A DNA stretch of 64,000 nt from assembly GCA_021292105.1 (NCBI GenBank), contig CM037874.1:35390185-35454184 (forward strand), in the 5' to 3' direction. A program made the position numbers and the translations under genes. The stretch's first letter is position 1; every line of letters begins with the position of its first letter. Under the pieces are notes generated by a model that saw only the letters and a list, made by a program, of their open reading frames with translations, made no database searches and was not told where the DNA came from. This document shows, piece after piece, positions 23,101-32,873 of this stretch. The stretch is from Anadara kagoshimensis (Eukaryota; Mollusca; Bivalvia; Arcoida; Arcidae).

Positions 23101-26100
23101 AGGTCTCTCTTTTCTTTGTTAAAATATAATTAAAATGTTAACAAAAAGATACAAATAAAAATTTAATCGCAATATATGCATGTTCAAAATAGCTTTTATG
23201 CATTTTTTTAGTAATTATCCCGATATACCTTATATTAATGCTCATAATTAGCATGTAGACTGGGTGCACCGAAAAACAATAGTACAAAGAGGATAATATT
23301 AATTGGCTACTAGGATATGGCTTTTAAGTCAATGGCCGTATGAATATACAGTAAAACCTGTGTATAAAAACTACACAGAAGATTGAGAAAATGGACTTAG
23401 TCTTAATGTTAAGTCTATTAAGTCTTAATAGTCAGGTGGAGATTAAATAGACTGTCACCACTTGTGTAAGAGTTTCATTTATCATTGATTCAGTATACAG
23501 TCAAACCTGTCTATAAAGGCCACCCAAGGGAACGAGTAAAAGTTGTCTTTATGGGCAGGTGCCCTTTATATACAGGTTCAAACAATATAATTAAATGGCA
23601 AATGGGATACAATTCTACTGGCTTTTATAAGCAGGTGGTTTTTAAATAGAGGTGGTCTTTATGGCAGGTTGGACTGTACCGTTTTCAACACTTTTTACAC
23701 AGGAAGTCATTTTGGGACAAGAAAACGGGTGATCGTATTCACATTAGACAGTTGGACTTTATATAGATGGTCCATAAATCCATTTCGTAAATTTCAGCCT
23801 GGTTGCTATAAACCGATGGACTTTATACAGAGGGTCTTAAAATACTAAAATCTATTGGGGGTAATTCAAACCGGTTGCTATATACAGGTGAATTTTAAAT
23901 AGATGGTGTTTAAATAAAAAATCCATTCAGGATACTTCAGACCGGTTGCTATAAACCGATGGACTTTATATAGAGATGGGCTTTATAGAAGGTTGAAATT
24001 AGGAGTGGCACGGAACCCTCTTTGCACTGTATTCTAATAAAACAAATACGAGTTTATTCTATAATTCTAACATTTAAATTGAAGAACAAGTTATGAGCAA
24101 AACTACTCTTTTTACGAAAGCTTGTTCGTGCCACTTTGCAATCTGATTTTTTTCTCAAATCGTAGCTACGAAAAAATCAGATTGCAAAGTGGCACGAACA
24201 AGCTTTCGTACTTTTTATACTAAATACAACAAAAATGCAGTAACCTGTTAGGTCATCGGATTCGGAAGGTTTATCTTTTCCCATGTCTTTGTCAGCGCTC
24301 TTGTCATCCCCGGGCGCCTTTATCTCATCAGTGTATGACTTTTGAGACGCAAAAAACATTTTAGGCAACCAGCCATATGTACTTATCAAAACGATGGAGT
24401 GTAAACAAGCTAGGAAAATGTAGGATGATTTTAATGATACACCATTGTCATAAGCAATCTGAAATAAAAAATACCTCCCATTGCCTTGATTGTATATAGG
24501 ATATGCATGTACAATACAAAAAACAACAGTTACTAATTGATTGATTGATTGAACATTTCACTTTTACCGAGACGTCACCAGTTATAAAGTTAAAGTGGCA
24601 GAAATTTTATCTTTCTAGTAAGTGTGATCAATGCAATTTGCAGGGATGGTTCTATATATAATTAAAGTGTCATGCCTGCATTAACAAGATTCATCGGTGT
24701 TTAAGGCCTCTTTTGAAGGACCCATGACTTAAATTTCTTTGTTAAATGCCTAGTGCATGGCGAAAGAACAGCTACTACCTAAATTCAAGTGATAGCCAGA
24801 CCCTAGCCGTCGTTCGAACTCCAAACTTACATATATGAAGCGAACACAAACCCAAGGCAAATCACAAAGAAGTGGTAAGAAACCACCAATGGTTATTTTC
24901 TCCACGGGTGGAAGACGGCCTGCGTATTATTCATCGATATACAACAGAGAATGGAGTTATTCCTATTCTAAAATGACTTTAACTAATGCCTTGAAATGAC
25001 TAGAAAGTACATTTTACTATTTATTTAAACTACTCGACTGTTGGAATGAATGAAAATTACGTCATAACCAATAGTCACGATGCATAGTCTTTTTTAACAT
25101 AGATTTATTACCTTGACAAACTGTTGTGTGGCTACTGACGTTGCTAGGGAACCACTTAACATAGACACAATTATTGATCTACTTTTTATAAATAGAAATG
25201 CGACCTAAAACAGAAATAAAAAGTTAAGATTAAAATACTAGATTTAACAATCCTGAATAAATTTTGCCACCTTGCTGATCGACACACTACTATTCTGTGA
25301 TCCAAAACTTATCCCTTCTACTTTTCTTTACAAGTTTTTCTCAATTCATCACCGAATCTTTTATAACGCCAGAATTTGACAGACCGTTGATTGTTAGGGG
25401 TTTTACGTCCAAGTCAAGAATATTTCACTCATATCGAGTCGTCACCATCTGCCAGATGTGGCAGAATTTTTTTATCTTTACAGTGTGCTTAGGGCAATGA
25501 TCGGGGGTCTTTATCGTGCAACGCCTGTCATACAAAATCGAGACAGTGATTTAAGGTTTAACTGGTTTATCATGCATCAATTAAAGTCAATTAAAACCCC
25601 ACCTGTACATTTGTGAAGAATATTGTAAAACCAGTAACTCCAATCAGTAACATACCGGGAAACACCAACCAGGGAACGGCTACAATAAATAAATAAATAA
25701 ATAAATAAAAATTGAAAATTAAATACCATTCCAGTCCCTGTTCAAATCACAATTAATAAAAACTTTGAAGAAGAACTGGCAAGTAGGTTAAAGACGTGAA
25801 CTTCCACAAGGGAAGTGAGGTTGGGTGCTCCGAAATTGGTAAGACTTTATGGACACAAATAACTACTTATATACTAGTACGATCCGTGCACTTAACCTAT
25901 ATTTAAACTACTGTAGGAACAGTTACAGATTTCCTGTTACGACTAGGTACAAAATGCAAGTAAGTGAAACATATTAATTTTTATTCAAATTTAATTGATT
26001 TTCAATTGATGTAAAGAGTATTTCACTGTCGCAAACAGAGTGGTTCCTACAGTAGTTACCATACATTATCTAGCATTAGACGATTTGACGAAATACAAGT

Positions 26101-27805
26101 TTTATCGAACACGCATGATACAGAATCTTGTATCACCACTGTGGTGATACGATATTGGCGGTAAAGTGCACGTGCACTTTCTCATTGCGACGTCATTAGG
26201 GAGAATGTCGAACAAATGTCATAACATAGTTCAGTGGTTTTCTGTGGTAAAATGTAATACTTTCAGATAAGGTATTGTTTTTTCTTAGCACGGAGCTATG
26301 GGATGCCAAATATAATTTTGCAAATTGGACACAGAGACATCGCATGTATTAACAATATTGTGGTGACCACCATAAAATAATTTTGAACTGAAATGTTGGA
26401 GGTTAAATGTTTTCAGGGTGATTATGGATACAGATATATATATCATGTTATCAGTTTTGGGGTTCAGTATGGACAAGCAACATTGACCTGTCCGCTTGAC
26501 CTTTAATTTAAATATTTTTATGGACGCGTACATTCAGCAAATTTTCAGCTATTCGCGACGAGAACTATTTTATTAATCTCTATGGATTAATCTACTTGTA
26601 TGAACAAGTTCGTGTATGTATGTTAAGTGCGAGTGTGTTGTATGATCTGCCTTGTACCAGTGCGCACTCAGGACGGCTTTAAGGTGCTAGCTCCTCGAGT
26701 CAGTAAGTACAAGGGTATTACTCCCCAAGTCACATTATGCTGACATCGGGTGAACCAGTAAAGGACAAATTACTTTCTAACATGTAGCAGGTGAGAGACC
26801 CTGGATTTGTAGACTCACGTCTTATCCATTAAGCCACCGCTGCCTCTGCCATGTATTGGGTGTATGGTCGCATATTTATAAATAAGTAGTCCTGATTAAA
26901 GGTCAAGCGGGCAGGTTAACGTTGTTTGCCTGTACTCAGTATGAATATATCCATAAATTCAGTGCACATGGAAAATGCAAGAATAAAGTCGTATTTTTTA
27001 ACAAACTCACAAAAAATTGTCGAAACTTAATACAAAATATACTGACCTAATAGGGAAAAATATTTTCCATTCATGAAAAAGTGAACTTAATTCTGTACAT
27101 AGAGCTTTTTATTTTTTTTTTTTTACTTTTTAACAAAACAACAAATATGACAATGTCAAAATTATCCCTTCTGTACCTTCTTACTTATAAGAACAACTAT
27201 AAACGTTATGTCATAATTTGAATATTCATGATGATCACACCTGGGAAAAAACCCGAGCAACAATGACCTACCTGACCCTAAATGCCCTGATGTAACTTTG
27301 AATAAGGCCCGATTGGTGTACATAAACTTGATCAAATTTCAACAATTTTCGCAAAATTTCTCTATGTACAGAAGAACTGAGCAATAATGTTTTAATTAAA
27401 AATATAATTTGGTTAGGTCAGTGCATTTTAAATGCATTTTATTGATAGTTTAATGGAAACATTTTCAATTAAAAGAAATAAATAATAAAAACAATGTGTC
27501 ATCAATTTATGGAAATACAGTGGTAAAAAAACTTAATTATATGAGTACGTGTTAAATGGTGAGTAATAACGTTCTATAAAAAATTCAACATACCCCGACT
27601 AGTAAAGGCGACCATTAACGACCCGGCGACAAACCCAATACTTTAAAAATAAAAACATTTAAATAAATATTGTATTAAAACTAACAATAATTTGATGGTC
27701 TTATCTTATGATATACTAATACTTAAAATTCAACTTTTTATCTTTTTATAAAAGGATAAAATCTTAAGCTTAAAAGCAATGATGAAATTGTATATTTGAC
27801 AATTG

Positions 27806-27895
<90 letters not shown>

Positions 27896-29468
27896 TCAAA
27901 AAGGGTACTCTTAAAACTCGTTTAAACATTATAGCTCTTTGCCAAATCAGCACTTCAGTAGCTTAGTTTGTAGAGTGCTCGCTCCATACGTCAGAGTTTA
28001 TGAATCGAACCGTGTCTTATTAGGACTTGAGAATAGATAATAGCTGTTCGTTCGCCAATTTTAACAATTAAAAATAAAAGACACAAAGTTTTAGGGGGGT
28101 ACCTAAAAATGACCCATAGCACAATAAAGTCTTGAATATTAGAATATTGCCCTGAACACACTGCAAAAATAAAAATGACTTCATCTATAGCTGAAATGAA
28201 ACGGCTTTGAACAGATTTGATGAAAAAGAACTACATATTATCACAAATTTAAAAAATTTTAAAAACATTTCTGGTATGATTTGAGACGTTCTATGTGGCA
28301 AGCGCCAATGAATTCTGTATTTCGGAAACTAAAAATGGATCAATCTAAGCATTTGGGGTTTCACCGGAAATTTTAGAAGGACGAAAAACTATTTGGAACT
28401 GAATTTTTTCTTCTTAATTGTAAATTTTAGAGAGGGAGGGGGTTCTCCAACAAACCAATAATCAATTTGGACATGATCTTGGACAAAAAAGCATTCATAG
28501 ATACAATTGGAGGCGAGTTGAGTTGAGTAATGTTGTTTAACGTTCCAGGCAAGAATATTTCACTTTTATCGTAGATACAAGAAGAGATATAGTCAGAAAA
28601 TTTAACCTTGGTCAGAATTTTAAGACTAGAGGAGATTAGAGATAAATGCGCGTAAAGTTGAATTGAGTTTAGTAATGGTGTTTAGCGTCCCAGTGAAAAA
28701 TATTTCACTTATATCGAGACGTCGCCAGCTATAGCGAAGTTGCAGGAATTTTGCTTGTTCGTTGCGCTGATGGCATTATACAGCAGGATTCTTTAGCGTG
28801 CCAAGCCAAACCGTGACACGGGACCGCGTTTATTTTATGTTCCCATCCGAAAAAACGTAACTTTGATTTCGTATTGCCGAGTGCTTGCAAACTCATTTCT
28901 CACTTTCAAGTCTTATGTCAGACCCGACCGGGGATCGAATCGAACCCACGACCTCCCCCTTACGGAGCGAGCACTCTACCAACTGAGCTACAGCAGTACA
29001 GACGAAGTGTTGCAGCTCCACTACTTACAATGACAGAAGCCTTGTATATCTTGTACCAAACTTGTAATTAAACTGTCCAGTAGCCAAAGTCCCGTAAGTG
29101 ACCAAAGCACATATGATGGAAAATCCTAAATTGAATATTCTGTCCTGTTTCAAGCATGGATCTGTCCAATAGGTTTGATTGGCATCTCGCACAGACGTTT
29201 CCATAACAACATGTAAACCATGATTTGACAAATTCCCGGCATTCTCAGGATCATAATACATTTTGCCAATATTATCTTCGATTGTGGTGTTATTCACAAT
29301 TACTTCATCCGTAAGAGATTTCTCCAGACACATATCAAAATAAATACCATCGGATTTTAGTACGTAAACTAATGATCCCCAACCAAACATTATCCCTCCA
29401 AAGACCAAAACTTCGAAAATTGCCCAAACTACAGCGAAATAACGTTTTGCATCGGTATCAAGCTTCAT
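15625..29468 (-). CDS. SLC43A3-like: SLC43-family (SLC43A3-like) transporter, ten exons
   Basis: Predicted plasma-membrane facilitator of the SLC43 branch of the MFS; vertebrate members carry large neutral amino acids (A1, A2) or purine nucleobases (A3). Coding exons, in transcript order: 29468-29029, 27640-27594, 25679-25603, 25204-25112, 24458-24245, 22068-21889, 20395-20294, 19551-19365, 17058-16938, 15735-15625. All introns are GT-AG, phases agree at all nine junctions, and the sum is 1572 nt, 523 codons plus TAA. Exon 1 holds TM1 (about residues 10-38), a long outer loop with sequons at N60, N79 and N97, TM2, then GTRYTR. Exon 5 ends in a charged cytosolic loop between TM6 and TM7 (KAPGDDKSADKDMGKDK). 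Exon 9 has the FPSTHFG motif matching SLC43A3 FPSEHFG. The match to A3 over A1/A2 rests on loop motifs from memory; substrate is inferred, not shown. Introns are full of SINEs and hairpins. A 5' non-coding exon is not excluded. Confidence 0.88.
16110..16428 (-). mobile_element. SINE family A in SLC43 intron 9
   Basis: Minus-strand copy from the tail (TTAACGTCCCAGTCAAGAA) to the head with B box GGTTCGAACCCA inverse at ~16367-16380 and A-box side TTAGCTACCGTAGT. A G-rich run lies inside. Complete but diverged. Confidence 0.85.
16475..16846 (-). mobile_element. Full-length SINE family A with 11-bp target duplication
   Basis: Head to tail is complete. ACGGGGAAGAG occurs at 16475-16485 and again at 16836-16846, a clear target-site duplication and good evidence for retroposition of the whole unit. 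It ends 92 bp from SLC43 exon 9, within intron 9. Confidence 0.9.
17097..17131. repeat. (AAAT)n microsatellite
   Basis: About nine AAAT units just upstream (in transcript sense) of SLC43 exon 9, inside intron 8. Confidence 0.9.
17601..17793. mobile_element. MITE family 1
   Basis: Left end CACAGTACAGACTTGTCGAAAG, right end CTTTCGACAGGCCTGTACTGTA; ~193 bp, in SLC43 intron 8. The best-preserved inverted ends of the family in this window. Confidence 0.85.
17989..18206. repeat. Direct repeat pair, 176-bp spacing
   Basis: AAAGAGTTACCTTTGTAACC and CGTTACCCGGCAAAAAATGA occur at 17989-18030 and 18165-18206, with further GTAAC-type motifs between. No function recognised. Confidence 0.75.
18393..18574. 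mobile_element. MITE family 2 (TIR TACAGTCAAACCTGTCTATAA)
   Basis: Starts TACAGTCAAACCTGTCTATA, ends GCAGGTTGGACTGTAC; ~180 bp with internal CCTTTAT/ATAAAGG motifs repeated. It abuts a MITE 1 right end (CAAGGCCTGTA), suggesting nested insertion. Confidence 0.85.
18621..18828. mobile_element. MITE family 1
   Basis: ATACAGACCTGTCGGAAG to CTTTCGACAGGTCTGTA; ~205 bp, internal sequence only loosely like other copies. Confidence 0.8.
19011..19206 (+). repeat. Inverted-pair repeat, arm 1 (SLC43 intron 8)
   Basis: ACCACAGAAACCACTGAAC, GTGGTGATACAAGATTCTG and TATCATGCGTGTTCGA are repeated in reverse orientation at 26084-26259, across exons 3-8 of the transporter gene. Confidence 0.85.
19931..20122 (+). 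mobile_element. SINE family A, 5'-truncated
   Basis: Body fragment with TTAGCGACGTCTCGATATAA and a tail ending in AATC repeats, in SLC43 intron 7. Confidence 0.75.
20455..20975 (-). repeat. Dispersed repeat family D, two copies
   Basis: Minus-strand copies at ~20455-20585 and ~20615-20975 (CAATCCAGAAGCAAAGTAAA, ACACGTGAACTTCCACC, GAACATGGAACTATGGGAGG, GCCATAAAACTTTGTGAGGG). The second is the longest copy in the window, shares its far end with 39090-39220, and lies in SLC43 intron 6. Confidence 0.75.
21565..21740 (+). repeat. Dispersed repeat family D fragment
   Basis: CACCTCCGGAACATCCGGCA, GGAAGTACACGTGTTTAAAT and a diverged TTTTGGGATTATGGTTTGA follow the family's block order. Its open frame reaching 21958 is not a gene: it crosses SLC43 exon 6 on the opposite strand. 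Confidence 0.55.
22340..22600. repeat. Degenerate tandem pair, ~110-120 bp
   Basis: AACTGCAAAATGCATTTTTAATG..TACAAGTACAACAGT and CCTGTAAAATGCATTTTAAAT..TACAAGTACGACAGT lie about 110 bp apart, in SLC43 intron 5. Confidence 0.6.
23350..24005. mobile_element. MITE family 2 cluster
   Basis: A well-kept copy at 23496-23678 (TACAGTCAAACCTGTCTATA ... GGCAGGTTGGACTGTA) is flanked by degenerate units with CGGTTGCTATA and GACTTTATA motifs to ~24005 and an older end at ~23350. In SLC43 intron 5. Confidence 0.8.
24113..24210. repeat. Near-perfect 44-bp-arm hairpin beside SLC43 exon 5
   Basis: Arm 24113-24156 (TACGAAAGCTTGTTCGTGCC, ACTTTGCAATCTGATTTTTT) pairs with 24167-24210 across a ~10-nt loop. It lies in intron 5, 35 bp past the exon 5 donor, and would be transcribed as an RNA hairpin. 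Confidence 0.92.
24537..24845 (-). mobile_element. SINE family A, diverged
   Basis: Tail (TTGATTGATTGA, ATTTCACTTTTACCGAGACG) through the body to a degenerate B box GTTCGAACTCC at ~24812. SLC43 intron 4. Confidence 0.75.
25386..25565 (-). mobile_element. SINE family A, head missing
   Basis: Tail GGTTTTACGTCCAAGTCAAG and TCGAGTCGTCACCATC, with the body ending near GACAGTGATTTAAGG. SLC43 intron 3. Confidence 0.7.
25684..25850. repeat. (AAAT)n and dispersed repeat family D (minus)
   Basis: The AAAT run at 25684-25711 lies directly next to the SLC43 exon 3 acceptor; a family D fragment (CAAATCACAATTAATAAAAA, GACGTGAACTTCCACAAGG, GGGTGCTCCG) follows. Confidence 0.65.
26084..26259 (-). repeat. 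Inverted-pair repeat, arm 2 (SLC43 intron 2)
   Basis: Reverse complement of 19011-19206 with scattered differences. Contains the palindrome GTATCACCACTGTGGTGATAC in two halves around its centre. Confidence 0.85.
26452..26943. mobile_element. MITE family 3 with a nested SINE
   Basis: Left end AGTATGGACAAGCAACATTG, TCCGCTTGACCTTTAATTT; right end ATTAAAGGTCAAGCGGGCAG, GTACTCAGTAT; these are inverse of each other. A SINE of family B (26534-26869) sits between them. Confidence 0.75.
26534..26869 (-). mobile_element. SINE family B, B-box region deleted
   Basis: TTTCAGCTATTCGCGACGAG through GGTGAGAGACCCTGGATTTG to CTTATCCATTAAGCCACCGC, which is the inverse of a tRNA-type A box. It matches 48257-48614. 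The promoter half containing the B box is missing. Confidence 0.75.
27811..27895. repeat. (ATT)n microsatellite
   Basis: About 28 ATT units with one G interruption, in SLC43 intron 1. Confidence 0.95.
27951..28200 (+). mobile_element. SINE family A, diverged
   Basis: A-box TAGCTTAGTTTGTAGAGTGC and degenerate B box, then a shortened body ending CTTCATCTATAGCTGAAATG. Confidence 0.6.
28514..28590 (-). mobile_element. SINE family A tail fragment
   Basis: GAGTTGAGTTGAGTAATGTT, TTTAACGTTCCAGGCAAG and ATTTCACTTTTATCG only. Confidence 0.7.
28657..28997 (-). mobile_element. Full-length SINE family A next to SLC43 exon 1
   Basis: Complete from tail to tRNA head (inverse B box at ~28934-28950, inverse A box CCAACTGAGCTACAGCAGT at ~28979-28997). 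It ends 31 bp from the exon 1 donor, in intron 1, with both promoter boxes recognisable. Confidence 0.9.
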
Positions 29469-29518
29469 GGTTTAACCGACGTACTGTCGTTTGATTGTGT
29501 GAAAAACTCAATTTAAGG

Positions 29519-29752
29519 TATAGTTCGTCAAGTTTGACCTGTCCGTTTGACCTTTACTTTGAATATTGAAATAATTATATGTAATATAGCAGATATATAT
29601 ACAGTTGATATATAAGGATAGATGATATTCATACTGGATATTGGGTATTTAAGGTAACGAAACATGCTTCTTACCTAAATCAAACAGTCTATTAGCCCAA
29701 TTTTATATTGGAATTAAAGGTCAAACGACCAGGTCAAACTTGATGGACTATA
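29519..29752. mobile_element. MITE family 3 upstream of the SLC43 start
   Basis: Left TATAGTTCGTCAAGTTTGAC, right GTCAAACTTGATGGACTATA; ~234 bp. It begins only 50 bp upstream of the transporter ATG (29468), so it lies in the 5' UTR or promoter. Confidence 0.85.
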
Positions 29753-29784
29753 AGTTGTGTTACCTTAGCTCAGCGTATAGGCAA

Positions 29785-30015
29785 AAAATGATCCGTTTGT
29801 TTGACCTTTCATTAGGAATATCCAGTTATGATGGTCCACCTAATGCATATGAAAGGAAAAGAGTCGCAGTTATATGTAATGCCTAACAATGTGTGTTTCC
29901 CATGATGTGGCCAAAAAAAGCACCTAGCTAGGTTACCCATACACAAATATACTGGTTCACAAAAAAATACTCAAATTAAAGGTCAATTGGACAGGTCAAC
30001 ACTGTTTGCTATAAT
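29785..30015. mobile_element. MITE family 3, degenerate
   Basis: TTTGTTTGACCTTTCATTAG to CTCAAATTAAAGGTCAATTG, GACAGGTCAACA; ~230 bp, 32 bp from the previous copy. A third relative is at 63715-63935. Confidence 0.65.
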
Positions 30016-30432
30016 AGGTCACACTTTTTTAATATTTTAATATGTCAAAAGGTCTTTGTCTTACTTTCACCTGAGCTTGCTACATCACACAGGATTCTAA
30101 TAAGTCACCATTGTCAAGATGGTCTAGATGTATCATCTAGAAATATAAACAGTTGTATTACATATGATTTGTCATGAGATTTTGTTTAATTAAATGCGTT
30201 AGTTGTACAGTGACATGTTGATGTCAATTTTTCTATTGTCAACTTCCCATCTCTATGCGGAAATATACCTGATTCTTCTGCTTATAGTGTATTAATTTAA
30301 CTGTTAATAAATTATGGTAGAAATTGTTTTGATCATGAAAAATACAAACAACGAAGCAAAATGCTTACAAATACGTTGTTCAACTAGGTATATTTTAGGT
30401 CTGGTCCTAAAATATCAATGCCCTCAAAATAA

Positions 30433-31000
30433 GACTGTTGATAAGCATGATGTTTCTGTATCAAAACTTAACCTGGATATATTTGACGTCCTATAGCTAA
30501 CGTTCATTCTAAGTTTTGATTTCACGTGTGGCGGGCGTAAGTTACTTGCATAACACGAGATGTTTACCCTTCCGGAGCACCGGTACACACTTCCCTCGTA
30601 AAGAATACGTTATTTAACTTTTTATTTCAAGTTTTTCAAAGTTTTTAAATTAGCGTCTTGTTTAAGGTTTGGTCGATTTCATAATCCTCCGCCTGTCCTT
30701 TCGTCTTTCCGTCCAAAAATTCTTGCCTGCACTTATTCTCCAACACTACAAAGCACGAAACTTTGTGCAAAGTATGGCATTGAAAGGAGGTGCGCATATC
30801 GTGAACCCAAGTTGGTATGCTCATTTTCCTGGGAGTTATTGCCCTTTGAACATAAGTGCAAATCACAAATATGAACCTGTTGACGGGGGATCCTAATTCA
30901 CTGAATTTGTTTGGTTTATTTGCAGTCCGTATGGTGCTTGCCAACTTATCCAAAGCAGCACTAGATAGATATTTATACCTTGAAAATTCAAATTCCATGG
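30433..31000 (+). repeat. Family D fragment and family E repeat
   Basis: Family D blocks (GATGTTTCTGTATCAAAAC, GTGTGGCGGGCG, CTTCCGGAGCACC) to ~30600. Then a family E segment (CGTCTTTCCGTCC, ACGAAACTTTGTGCAAAG, TATCGTGAACCCAAGTTGG, GGGAGTTATTGCCCTTTGAA) that recurs as a tandem set at 58380-59165. Confidence 0.6.
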
Positions 31001-31276
31001 AGACAAATGACTATCAAACTTGAAATGGTAAGTCATTTGGTTTCTTTTATAACCTAAGTTTTTACTTCATCAAACCTTGTTCAAAACATTCTTAACGAAC
31101 GTATTGTAGCAAGTTCTAATGAAGTCCAACGCATAACGAAGAAATAAAGTCCGAACTTCATTAGAAGTTGTTACAATGCATTTATTCACGTATCAATTTT
31201 GTCTTGACTTTACAAAATCTATCATTACCATATAACATATTTTATGTTTTGAACGTCTGAACGTCTAACCCAGTTT

Positions 31277-31288
31277 GATAACGTTATC
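31277..31288. promoter_or_regulatory. GATA palindrome in C1q gene 1 promoter
   Basis: GATAACGTTATC is a perfect 12-bp palindrome with two GATA-factor-type half sites, 59 bp upstream of the ATG. The second C1q gene has GATAATGTTATC at nearly the same distance. Function inferred only. Confidence 0.45.
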
Positions 31289-31347
31289 GCTGTAGTACAT
31301 AATACACTTACCATTAATGTTAACATTTATTTTAGGTAAATGTCGAA

Positions 31348-32873
31348 ATGTTTATGTTCTTTGTTCTGCTATGCGCTCCTTTATTGGTTGTGTGTCACGA
31401 TTATGAAATCAAACTACTGAAACAAAGGGTTAAGCTGTTGGAGGAAAATTTCAAGGAAGCGATGCAGGTTATTGCAAAATGTCAGAATATCGGGCATCGG
31501 GATACAAATAATAGTAAGGAAACATTGATGTCAAAAACACCTCCATGCCAGGCCACGGATTATTTATTTATTTATTTATGTATTTATTTATTTATATTCA
31601 CTTGAGCTGAACGCTCAGTTGACCTATTACAATGGTTCTCCGTCTAACGTATGTCTTGTGTCGTTCATCCGTTAACATTTTACTAAAATACCGAATCGAA
31701 TTTGATTATTGGCTTCATAATTATATGCTGCCTAGCATAAACGCTTTAAGATTAGTAATGCCCACCCCCCCCCCCCCCACCCCCCTTGGTGCTGCATAAT
31801 GATGGGAATAGCGAATAGTGAAAACATTTTAAAATCCCCTTTTCTGAACATAGAAAAGATACAGCTTTGATATTTCATTTATATAGCATATTAAGGACAC
31901 CTTGTTTTAGATTTTCACAAATTTAAGCTGTTTTGCGACAAAATTGGGAAAATAACAAGGTAATAAAGAGTAAAGTTGCTAAAGGTAATGTATTTTTCAG
32001 TATAAAACTATTAAACGTTTTGTATAGCTAGGCATATATATATTAGGACATTATATCGATCATTTCCGTATATGCCATGAGTTCTAACCTCAATGTCACA
32101 GATTCAAACAAACACTGACATGGTAAATTATCTGAAAAACTATAAACTTTTGTAGTAAGATTATAAAATACTGTATGTGTATGTATATAGAGATGAAGGA
32201 CATTGGTTCAAAGGTCAAGGTTACTGATGCATAAGAATACTGAAATGGTCTTGTTATTTTTTGTTTTTATTTTTTACCTTTATATTTATTATTGTAACTT
32301 ATATTTATTCCCATTTTTATTTTACTTTGGTTGTTTCAAATGTATTGAATGTGGTGTGTATAGAAATGTATTTACCTCAATGGTGAGTTGTGAGCAAAAA
32401 TGTGGAAAACAAATATGATTTTTTTTTCAGGTAGAATAAAACGTCAAGTACAGGTTGGTAGAGATGTTTCGTTTTCCACAAGACTAACCAAGCCAATATC
32501 ACAATTGGGACATCACCAAACGATTATATTTGACTACGTGGTAACCAATGATGGCAATGGGTACAGGGCTTCTGATGGAATTTTTGTGGTCCCTACAAGT
32601 GGCATGTATGTTTTCACTTGGACTATCTCGACGAAAGGTGGTCCACATCAAACGTCAGAACTTGTAAAAGAGGGGCAAGTATTTGGATATTCATACGCCG
32701 ATAGCATACATACATCCGGTGGCAGGGATTACGGTACTGCTACAAACACTGTGGTAATGAAGGCACTAAGAGGCAACCATGTTTGGATTAGAACGGGAGT
32801 CATAGGTGACGGGGAACTGGATGGACATAACTTGGACACGTTTTCAGGATGGCTATTGTATGAAACGGATTAA
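31348..32873 (+). CDS. Secreted coiled-coil C1q-domain protein 1
   Basis: Two coding exons, 31348-31513 and 32431-32873, joined in phase 1 by a GT-AG intron; 202 residues plus TAA. Exon 1 encodes a signal peptide (MFMFFVLLCAPLLVVC) and a short leucine/charged heptad coil (about residues 20-50). Exon 2 encodes the globular C1q domain, with IIFDYVVTND, GYRASDGIFVVPTSGMYVF and the C-terminal TFSGWLLYE matching the family's conserved beta strands. There is no collagen stretch, so this is the coiled-coil type common in bivalves, likely trimeric and extracellular. C1q-domain proteins of bivalves often bind microbial surfaces; that role is inferred. An acceptor-like TTTTAG just before the ATG suggests a 5' non-coding exon. 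Nearest relative is the next gene downstream. Confidence 0.9.
31555..32200. other. Intron of C1q gene 1
   Basis: Contains a (TATT)n run at ~31560-31600 and a poly-C tract at ~31766-31784; nothing else recognised. Confidence 0.7.

Noticed and set aside
30645..30998. 117-codon minus-strand frame and an overlapping plus-strand frame
   Set aside because: They sit in family E repeat sequence; the same DNA recurs elsewhere with broken frames.
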